NCBI GenBank assembly: GCA_947493145.1
Contig: CANLPZ010000003.1
Span: forward strand, 1 to 64,000
From: an uncultured Paracoccaceae bacterium
Lineage (GTDB): Bacteria > Pseudomonadota > Alphaproteobacteria > Rhodobacterales > Rhodobacteraceae
Direction of reading: 5' to 3'
Length of the DNA: 64,000 nucleotides
Shown: piece by piece, positions 58,292-64,000 of the stretch
Layout of the letters: each line of letters starts with the position of its first letter
Numbering within the stretch: position 1 is the first letter of the stretch
Position numbers and translations under genes: made by a program
The notes under the pieces: model-generated
The model's database searches: none
What the model was told of the DNA's origin: nothing
The model's input: only the letters and a program-made list of their open reading frames with translations

Positions 58292-60163
58292 TTACGAAAC
58301 ACGCTGATCATGATCCGGAACACGGTATCCATCGACTTTGGCTTTTACCAGCGATCTAATCGCATTCGCATCACGGTTATCAATCGCTGCGCGCAATTCT
58401 TTTAACATTGCCGCAACTTCGATCTGGCTTAGCGTTTTTTCCTCTGCCCGCAGAATTTTCGGATGCGGCGTTGCAACCAAACTCTTATCATCAATCAACA
58501 GTTCTTCATACAGCTTCTCACCTGGTCGAAGCCCTGTGATTTTTACTTCAATATCGCCTTCGCCATTTTCTTTAACAGTTCGACCCGACATCAAAATCAT
58601 ACGGCGGGCAATATCGATGATTTTCATCGGCTCTCCCATATCCAGCACAAAAACATCTGCGCCTTGCGCATATGCACCGGCCAACAACACCAAACGCGCC
58701 GCTTCCGGAATGGTCATGAAAAACCGAGTAACCTCTTCATGGGTAACGGTAACGGGACCTCCCGCACGAATTTGGCGTTCAAACAAAGGCAATACTGATC
58801 CAGATGACCCCAATACATTTCCGAACCGGACCATCGCAAACTTACTTGAATTGTGACGCGTTTGAATATCTTGAACAACGGTTTCGGCCAAACGCTTCGT
58901 CGCACCCATGATATTTGTGGGACGCACAGCCTTGTCGGTCGAAACAAGGATAAAACGTTCAACACCCGCCTCTGCGGCTGCCTCTGCCACGATCTTTGTG
59001 CCAAGCACATTGTTACGTGCGCCTTCCAGCTCGTTTTCTTCAACGATCGGAACATGTTTATAAGCCGCGGCGTGCAGCACAATATCAACGCCTTCCTCAG
59101 CCATCACTGATGCAACACGATTGGCATCCGTTACGGACCCCAATCGCGACACAACATCGAAATCTTTGGATCGCGCTAACGGCTGCATGTCTCGATCAAC
59201 TGAATACAACGCAAATTCGCTTTGTTCGAACAGGATAACTTTCGCAGGTCCCGTGTTTGCAAGCTGCCGACACAGTTCAGATCCGATTGACCCCCCTGCC
59301 CCAGTCACCATTATCGTGCGGCCGGCGTAAGCTTTCGCAACTTCAGGAATATCCAAATCTACTTTTTCACGCCCCAACAATTCGTCGGGCGTCACCACGC
59401 GCAGCGCTTTTTCGCCATCGCCGCCAGCAATGATGTCCACATGGCTTTGCACCACCTGAACTTCACACCCATAGTCAGACACATCTGCAATGATTTCGTT
59501 TTGACGCTCGCGCGCAGCGGAGGGCATTGCAATCAAAACTTTTTCGATACGGCCAGACTCCACCAAACTCTTTAACTGATTTGGCGGCTTCACTATCAAA
59601 CCTGCAACATAAAGTCCCCACATAGATGAATTATCATCGACAAAAATGACTGGGTTCACTTCAGAGGATTTCTGCAAAGCGGAAACTAGCTGTATTCCCG
59701 CCGATCCAGCCCCATAAATCGCCACAGGCGCCATGGATCCGCTTCGTGTCCTAAGAAAGTTCAAAAGCGCTTGCATGAACAAGCGCAATCCCACTGCAAG
59801 AATGAAATAGACGGACCCAAGGATCAATGGAACCGACCGAGGCGCGCCCGCTTGTGTAATGTAGCTCAACGAAATGGCCGCAAGCGTTAAACACCCCGCA
59901 CAGATCGCAACACGTGAAACGGCGCGATTTTCAAAAGCATGTAGTTTCACACGGTGAAGGCGGCTGAAATAGCTCAAACACAGCGCCGCGACAAAGATAA
60001 GTGGAAACAGGTGCAGCGCCTTTGAAATTTGGACATATGGTGTCGGCGTCCCAAATCGCAAGCAAAACGCTACATATAAGGCGACCATCGCGAGCACCGC
60101 ATCGGACAACAGAACAATCGCATACTTTTTTGGCCGCGAAAGGCCCAACAAGAAACTATACAT
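58292..60163 (-). CDS. pglF: PglF/WbpM-type UDP-GlcNAc 4,6-dehydratase, membrane-anchored
   Basis: This 623-residue protein starts at ATG 60163 (GGAG five bases upstream) rather than 60199. It has four N-terminal transmembrane helices (about 1-130) and a CoA-binding-like Rossmann domain (AIYGAGSAGIQLVSALQ). The SDR dehydratase domain has VTGAGGSIGSELCRQ and the catalytic segment STDKAVRPTNIMGATKR, where Met replaces the usual Tyr as in the WbpM/PglF family. It makes UDP-4-keto-6-deoxy-GlcNAc, the substrate for the PglE and PglD homologues at 48886-50695. It therefore belongs to the same polysaccharide pathway although it is on the other strand. Confidence 0.92.
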   Translation of the reverse strand: MYSFLLGLSRPKKYAIVLLSDAVLAMVALYVAFCLRFGTPTPYVQISKALHLFPLIFVAALCLSYFSRLHRVKLHAFENRAVSRVAICAGCLTLAAISLSYITQAGAPRSVPLILGSVYFILAVGLRLFMQALLNFLRTRSGSMAPVAIYGAGSAGIQLVSALQKSSEVNPVIFVDDNSSMWGLYVAGLIVKPPNQLKSLVESGRIEKVLIAMPSAARERQNEIIADVSDYGCEVQVVQSHVDIIAGGDGEKALRVVTPDELLGREKVDLDIPEVAKAYAGRTIMVTGAGGSIGSELCRQLANTGPAKVILFEQSEFALYSVDRDMQPLARSKDFDVVSRLGSVTDANRVASVMAEEGVDIVLHAAAYKHVPIVEENELEGARNNVLGTKIVAEAAAEAGVERFILVSTDKAVRPTNIMGATKRLAETVVQDIQTRHNSSKFAMVRFGNVLGSSGSVLPLFERQIRAGGPVTVTHEEVTRFFMTIPEAARLVLLAGAYAQGADVFVLDMGEPMKIIDIARRMILMSGRTVKENGEGDIEVKITGLRPGEKLYEELLIDDKSLVATPHPKILRAEEKTLSQIEVAAMLKELRAAIDNRDANAIRSLVKAKVDGYRVPDHDQRVS

Positions 60164-60487
60164 ACTGTCTCCAAACACTATTGCGGTTGCTAATACCACT
60201 TAGAACATGTGTTCCAAGGGTGAAATTAAGGTGTTCGTTACCTTTATGCATCCCGATAAAAGTGTGGCCCAAGCGATTTTCTTGCCAAAATCGAGCGCAA
60301 TCATAGATTTTACTGCCGGATACCGACCCAACCCTAGGTAAAGTCAAGGTAGGGAATTCCTGTGATATTCAACAAAAACAACGCAGTATGTGAAAGGTTA
60401 AGACTTTTGTTAACCTTTTATTAAAACCTAAACGCGAATGTGAAGTCATTGGGGATATTGTTGTTTGTTTCGCAAAAGAGGTTGCAT
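60164..60487. other. Divergent 324-base intergenic region
   Basis: I see no gene here. It contains a GAACA-TG-TGTTC dyad (60203-60214), a 9-bp inverted repeat (60393-60418) and a CtrA-like site near the plus-strand gene. It probably holds the promoters for the dehydratase (minus) and the Hint-like gene (plus). Confidence 0.5.
60393..60424 (+). promoter_or_regulatory. Inverted repeat and candidate CtrA site
   Basis: AAAGGTTAA (60393-60401) and TTAACCTTT (60410-60418) form a perfect dyad. TTAA (60410-60413), seven bases, then TTAA (60421-60424) matches the alphaproteobacterial CtrA consensus spacing TTAA-N7-TTAA. It lies 64 bases before the Hint-like gene. Confidence 0.4.
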
Positions 60488-60973
60488 ATGATGTTTCCAA
60501 GTTCCGCTATTATTTTAACCAACGAAGGTTTGATGCCGGCTGACAAGCTACGCACGCATCACAAACTGATGAACCCATTGACCCTAGCGATGGTCGATGT
60601 TCTTGCAATCCAGTCTCGGACAATGGATCAGGCAGAACTTGCGCGTCATTTTGTTCAAGTTCCCAAAAGCTACTTCGCAAAAGGTGCACCCAAATCCGAC
60701 GTGTTATTGGCCCGCTCACAAGTGATCTTTGCGAAAAACGATGGCCACTTTGAAGCTATGACAGCCTCAGATGTATTTGGCGTCCCGAAACCTAAAATTT
60801 TCGGAAATCAAATCGAAAAAATTATTGGTGTTTTAACGAAAAAAGAAATGCCGATCCTCGTCAATGGCATCGTGGTGCTGTCCACAAGCCGTGAAAGCGC
60901 CAAACAGATCACACAGACCAAGCCGACAACAACATCTCCGGTTTCGGCTAAGGTTTCTTCAGTCTACAATTGA
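60488..60973 (+). CDS. Hypothetical protein with degenerate Hint-like domain
   Basis: This 161-residue protein starts at ATG 60488, with AGAGG six bases upstream (60491 is also ATG). The segment SSAIILTNEGLMPADKL and the later VPKSYFAKGAPKSDVLLARSQVIFAK echo the N-terminal blocks of Hint domains found in many roseobacter surface proteins. The catalytic Cys/Ser at position 1 and the histidine of the second block are not evident, so self-splicing activity is unlikely. No signal peptide is visible. The C-terminal 25 residues are Thr/Ser-rich. It is followed after 35 bases by the epimerase gene and may be co-transcribed with it. The function is unknown. Confidence 0.6.
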   Translation: MMFPSSAIILTNEGLMPADKLRTHHKLMNPLTLAMVDVLAIQSRTMDQAELARHFVQVPKSYFAKGAPKSDVLLARSQVIFAKNDGHFEAMTASDVFGVPKPKIFGNQIEKIIGVLTKKEMPILVNGIVVLSTSRESAKQITQTKPTTTSPVSAKVSSVYN

Positions 60974-61008
60974 TCCCGTACTAATTGATGGTTTAGAAGG
61001 AGTAAAAT

Positions 61009-62046
61009 TTGCTCTTTCTGGACCACATCATCATGAAAAAAGTACTTGTCACAGGCTCTGCCGGATTTATCGGCTATCACTTAAGCCAATTGTTGTTGAA
61101 GGACGGTTTCCAAGTTCTAGGCATCGATGGAATGACAGACTATTACGATGTAAAAATTAAAGAAGCGCGAAATCAGAAACTTCTTCAGAATGAGCATTAT
61201 TCTTTTTTCGAAGGCCTACTCGAAGACGAACAATTTATCGCAGATACCTTCGACGGCTTTGTTCCCGATGTGGTGGTTCACCTCGCAGCCCAAGCTGGCG
61301 TACGTTACAGCCTTGAAAATCCACGTGCATACCTAAATTCAAACCTTGTCGGTACTTTCAATATCATGGAAAGCGCGCGTACGCACGCTGTTGATCACTT
61401 GCTCATGGCATCGACAAGTTCGGTTTATGGCGCATCAACCGAAATGCCATTCGACGAACGGCAAAAAGTTGAAACACCGCTTACATTCTATGCCGCGACG
61501 AAAAAAGCGAACGAATCGATGGGGCATTCCTATGCCCATCTTTGGAATTTGCCGACAACAATGTTCCGGTTTTTTACAGTGTATGGACCATGGGGGCGCC
61601 CAGATATGGCGCTGTTTAAATTTACCAAGGGCATCTTTGACGGCACCCCAATCGACATCTACAACCACGGCGAAATGTATCGCGATTTCACCTATGTCAC
61701 AGACCTTGTTCGAGGAATTCGATTGCTGATCGACGCCGCACCAGTTCGACCCGAAGACCCCGCCGACATACCCGAATGGGACAGCCTATCACCCGCAGCC
61801 CCGTTTCGCGTGGTGAACATTGGCAACAACGACAAGGTACGCTTGATGGACTTTGTCGAAGCGATCGAAGAAGAAATTGGAAAACCCGCGATCCGCAATT
61901 TCATGGACATGCAAAAAGGCGATGTACCGGCCACTTGGGCCGACGCAACATTGTTGAAAAACCTAACTGGATACGCCCCCGAAACCAACGTCCGCGAAGG
62001 TGTCAAAAACTTCGTCACTTGGTATCGCGAATTCTACAACATTTGA
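61009..62046 (+). CDS. NAD-dependent epimerase, UDP-glucuronate 4-epimerase-like (CapI/LspL family)
   Basis: This 345-residue extended SDR enzyme has VTGSAGFIGYHLSQLLL (NAD site), HLAAQAGVRYSLENPRAYLNSN, TSSVYG, and YAATKKANE as the Y-x3-K catalytic pair. MFRFFTVYGPWGRPDMALFKF is typical of UDP-glucuronate 4-epimerases, which make UDP-galacturonate for surface polysaccharides. The start is uncertain. TTG at 61009 has a good AAGGAG at six bases, while ATG at 61033 (MKKVLVTG) matches the usual family N-terminus but lacks a good ribosome site. It probably supplies another uronic acid to the polysaccharide locus. Confidence 0.87.
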   Translation: MLFLDHIIMKKVLVTGSAGFIGYHLSQLLLKDGFQVLGIDGMTDYYDVKIKEARNQKLLQNEHYSFFEGLLEDEQFIADTFDGFVPDVVVHLAAQAGVRYSLENPRAYLNSNLVGTFNIMESARTHAVDHLLMASTSSVYGASTEMPFDERQKVETPLTFYAATKKANESMGHSYAHLWNLPTTMFRFFTVYGPWGRPDMALFKFTKGIFDGTPIDIYNHGEMYRDFTYVTDLVRGIRLLIDAAPVRPEDPADIPEWDSLSPAAPFRVVNIGNNDKVRLMDFVEAIEEEIGKPAIRNFMDMQKGDVPATWADATLLKNLTGYAPETNVREGVKNFVTWYREFYNI

Positions 62047-62048
62047 AT

Positions 62049-62528
62049 TTAGTGAAGCCGGTTTGGTGTGGGACCTTGCTCGGCGATCGTCAATGACCTT
62101 GCCAATCGCATTTGTTTCAATCCCAAACCAAATTCAACCGCGAGTGACGTCAACACAGGGGCCATATCAGCGCGCACCAAAAGCGTCGCGATCAACATGG
62201 CATCTTCGGTTTCGCCTTCCGCAGCTGCCGCGACAAAATTAGCGAAACAGCATTCGTCTGCGCCGACGCAGGCACAATTTAGCCCATGACGCATCAACGG
62301 TCTTCTGCCGTGGCGTGTGCTCATTTTGCACAACCGGTCAAAGGCGTCCAAAACATGCTCCCCATGTTCACGACCTAACATGTTGCGAAAATCCGTCGCG
62401 ACTTTGCCACGGCCCTCTGCCCCATTGCTCCATAGGCGCAAATAAATCACGGATGCGGCCTCAACAGGATTTAGATCCTGAATATGACCGACCGGCGCGC
62501 TCCCTCGAGTTTTGACCGCAGCGCTCAT
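62049..62528 (-). CDS. Uncharacterised cysteine-motif protein in a hemP operon
   Basis: This 159-residue protein has a start that overlaps the hemP stop (ATGA), so the two are co-translated. I do not recognise a named family. A compact cysteine cluster (C85-x-C87-x5-C93-C94) in LNCACVGADECCFANF, preceded by a basic stretch and C67, could bind metal, haem or an Fe-S cluster. The rest is helical and Ala/Leu-rich, with no signal peptide or membrane helix. The link to HemP suggests a role in haem or iron metabolism; this is inference from context. Confidence 0.72.
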   Translation of the reverse strand: MSAAVKTRGSAPVGHIQDLNPVEAASVIYLRLWSNGAEGRGKVATDFRNMLGREHGEHVLDAFDRLCKMSTRHGRRPLMRHGLNCACVGADECCFANFVAAAAEGETEDAMLIATLLVRADMAPVLTSLAVEFGLGLKQMRLARSLTIAEQGPTPNRLH

Positions 62529-62695
62529 TTTGTCAGGATCAATTTACCAGCCCGCGTTATACGCAGCGTATAGGTTTTATCGTCCAAAACGATCTGCGCC
62601 AATTTTCCGCCCTGTGTCAGATCTGTAACCCGGTACTTAGGCAAGTTTTTCATATCAACGGGTGGCTGACTGTGGGGGTCTAACTGCAATCCCAT
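62525..62695 (-). CDS. hemP: Hemin uptake protein HemP
   Basis: This 56-residue protein starts at ATG 62695 (MGLQLDPHSQ); the longer frame to 62842 has no family sequence. The C-terminus carries the HemP signature YTLRITRAGKLILTK. HemP is a small cytosolic protein linked to haem uptake, usually Fur/Irr/RirA-controlled, and in some species it activates haem receptor expression. The stop overlaps the start of the next gene. I found no clear ICE or RirA box in the upstream ~100 bases. Confidence 0.9.
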   Translation of the reverse strand: MGLQLDPHSQPPVDMKNLPKYRVTDLTQGGKLAQIVLDDKTYTLRITRAGKLILTK

Positions 62696-62802
62696 GATCT
62701 TTCCTTTGGTTGCGTTTATCCGTATTGCCAAATACCTGATTGATTCACTCGGATTTGTCAATCCCGACAATTTCACTAGGAATAAAAAAATGGCAGCATC
62801 CC

Positions 62803-62830
62803 AAAAAATGGGCCGCGAAAACCGCGACCC
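62803..62830 (-). terminator. Rho-independent terminator after parB
   Basis: An eight-pair stem (GGGCCGCG 62810-62817, CGCGACCC 62823-62830, one G-T pair) has a 5-nt loop. It is followed on the minus strand by a six-T run (62803-62808). It lies 27 bases past the parB stop. Confidence 0.85.
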
Positions 62831-62856
62831 ACCTTGCCCCAAAGATCGTCGATCAC

Positions 62857-63963
62857 TTATTGAGCTTCAAACAACCGTTGCAGTTCAATCATCGCCGCAT
62901 CAACCGTCGCGGCATCAACAGGCTGCCCAGTCAAACGGATCAAATAGCCCTGACTGTCCACTTGTTTTTGCAACACGACGCCCGACGACAACCGCAAAGT
63001 ATCGTTCCCAACCCACCCAACAGGCGGGATTGGTCGACCAGACGGGCGCCCTCCCCTGCTCTTGTCCTTTGGCTGGGCCTCCACCTCGCCCAGGGCGGCC
63101 TCTATAAGCCCCCACTCCTCCTCTGGGGTGCTCACCCTCTGCCCCGAGCCCAAAAGCTCTCTAATTCGCTTTTCCGCGCCCTGACGCAGCGCATTCGCCA
63201 GACGAAGCCCCTCACGCTCTTTCAAGCTTTCAGGAAACTGCAACAGATCGCCCAACTCCTCAAAGATCAATGCAAAGCTTCGCACCTTGGATCGTTTTGA
63301 TTTCGACGCGCTGGCGAACAAGCTATCAACCGCTGCTTCTGTGTTGGCAAAAGCCCCTTGGTTCGCGGCGACCACTGCAATCCGGCCGCGTTCGAAATGG
63401 CTCAAACTGGCGCGAACTTCGTTTTCTTCGACCATCGCAACATAGGACCCTCCCATGGCGTCGGGGTCGCGAACGATCGCTTTAATGGTTTTGTATTTCG
63501 CGTTTTCCGTCAGCTCCAACAAATCACGAAACGCGCGGTATCGCCGATAGCCTGACAACAGTCCGTAACGAGGCCCCTGCCCGTCTTTTGCTCGCTCAAA
63601 AACCTCGATCGGCAAGCGCAGACCATGCGCCGCGATTGAAAGCTTCAGCTCTGTCAGTTCCTCTTCGGTGATCGACACACGGTCGCGGATCATTGCATCG
63701 TCCATGATGTCGGACAAAGGGATTTCATGAATAACCAGTCCGGCGGCTTCAGCCTCTTTTAACCGTTCTGCGTCAGCTTTGTTCCTTGCAGCTTCTTCGC
63801 GGGCCTTTGGGTCAGCAACAGATTGGGCCGCTGCATCGGCCGCGACCTGTGCGATTGGGGCTGCGGCAGGGTTTAACCGAGAGGAGGTTTCGCTGCGAAA
63901 CTCCGCCTCGATCTTGTCCAAATCATCCGCTGTTGGGGCCTGTAATTTTCTACGCTTCGCCAT
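62857..63963 (-). CDS. parB: ParB/RepB-family partition protein
   Basis: This 368-residue protein starts at ATG 63963, with GGAGG nine bases upstream inside the preceding gene. The ParB N-terminal domain shows IPLSDIMDDAMIRDRVSI, LKLSIAAHGLRLPIEVFE, GYRRYRAFRDL (the GxRR CTP/DNA clamp region) and AMVEENEVRASLSHFERGR. A helix-turn-helix region and a charged C-terminal dimer region follow. It binds centromere-like sites and works with ParA to segregate a replicon. It is longer than most chromosomal ParB proteins and is followed by hemP rather than holA, suggesting a plasmid, chromid or secondary partition system. No parS-like repeat was recognised. Confidence 0.88.
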   Translation of the reverse strand: MAKRRKLQAPTADDLDKIEAEFRSETSSRLNPAAAPIAQVAADAAAQSVADPKAREEAARNKADAERLKEAEAAGLVIHEIPLSDIMDDAMIRDRVSITEEELTELKLSIAAHGLRLPIEVFERAKDGQGPRYGLLSGYRRYRAFRDLLELTENAKYKTIKAIVRDPDAMGGSYVAMVEENEVRASLSHFERGRIAVVAANQGAFANTEAAVDSLFASASKSKRSKVRSFALIFEELGDLLQFPESLKEREGLRLANALRQGAEKRIRELLGSGQRVSTPEEEWGLIEAALGEVEAQPKDKSRGGRPSGRPIPPVGWVGNDTLRLSSGVVLQKQVDSQGYLIRLTGQPVDAATVDAAMIELQRLFEAQ

Positions 63964-64000
63964 TTTGCTCTGCCTCCATCATTTGTTGATCGCGCCACCA
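63950..64000 (-). CDS. C-terminal end of an upstream gene, probably parA (5' part outside window)
   Basis: The last 16 codons (WWRDQQMMEAEQNGEA, stop at 63950-63952) are open to the window edge and overlap the parB start by 14 bases. In partition operons ParA precedes ParB with exactly this overlap, so ParA is the likely identity, but the short tail carries no diagnostic motif. Confidence 0.5.
   Translation of the reverse strand, partial: WWRDQQMMEAEQNGEA

Noticed and set aside
1..64000. tRNA or rRNA genes
   Set aside because: No cloverleaf-like segment with a T-loop consensus or rRNA sequence was recognised in the intergenic regions.

Overview
The window looks like an alphaproteobacterium of the Rhodobacterales/roseobacter type, probably marine. 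The supporting signs are a BigR/SqrR-type sulfur-responsive operon, a Zur-box-preceded COG0523 GTPase, HemP, YjbF/YjbH outer-membrane genes, a monomeric NADP isocitrate dehydrogenase, a plasmid-style ParAB pair and a sulfotransferase in a polysaccharide locus. This placement is inferred from protein families; no 16S or other marker is present.

Layout. (1) 1-7406, plus strand: the 3' part of a giant DUF11/Ig-like repeat surface protein, followed directly by a ~1,170-residue outer-membrane beta-barrel protein. (2) 7505-11058: a sulfur and metal block with a BigR-like repressor diverging from persulfide dioxygenase and two YeeE/YedE transporter halves, then a Zur-box-controlled COG0523 GTPase with an altered P-loop. 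(3) 27004-11338, minus strand: a second, complete copy of the giant-protein plus barrel module. Its giant protein has 4,061 residues and about 28 DUF11 repeats. The two modules are paralogous and converge on the sulfur/metal block. (4) 27199-30929: a DUF3179 protein and monomeric isocitrate dehydrogenase, closed by a strong terminator.

(5) 31084-52864: an AT-richer surface-polysaccharide locus. It encodes a WbpA/B/D/E plus 2-epimerase route to a UDP-2,3-diacetamido-2,3-dideoxy uronic acid. It also encodes PglC/PglD/PglE-like initiation with a diacetamido-bacillosamine-type sugar (the PglF/WbpM dehydratase lies at 58292-60163). Other genes are three glycosyltransferases, a Wzx flippase, a Wzy-like polymerase, a sulfotransferase, two acyltransferases (one frameshifted), a CapK/PaaK-like adenylating enzyme, a Wzc-type tyrosine kinase, and an unusual metallo-beta-lactamase/Rieske protein resembling CMP-sialic acid hydroxylase with its domains in reversed order. 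(6) 52877-60163, minus strand: a PPP-family phosphatase, the Wza export lipoprotein, a small GfcA/YjbE-like protein, YjbF, YjbH and the dehydratase. This is a group-4-capsule-like export set.

(7) 60488-64000: an orphan Hint-like protein, a UDP-glucuronate 4-epimerase-like enzyme, a HemP operon, and a ParB with the end of its upstream partner (probably ParA). ParB without the usual chromosomal neighbours suggests a plasmid or chromid, or a second partition locus.

Together the window is mostly devoted to the cell surface: two giant adhesin-like systems and a sulfated or acylated polysaccharide made and exported by a Wzx/Wzy/Wzc/Wza pathway.
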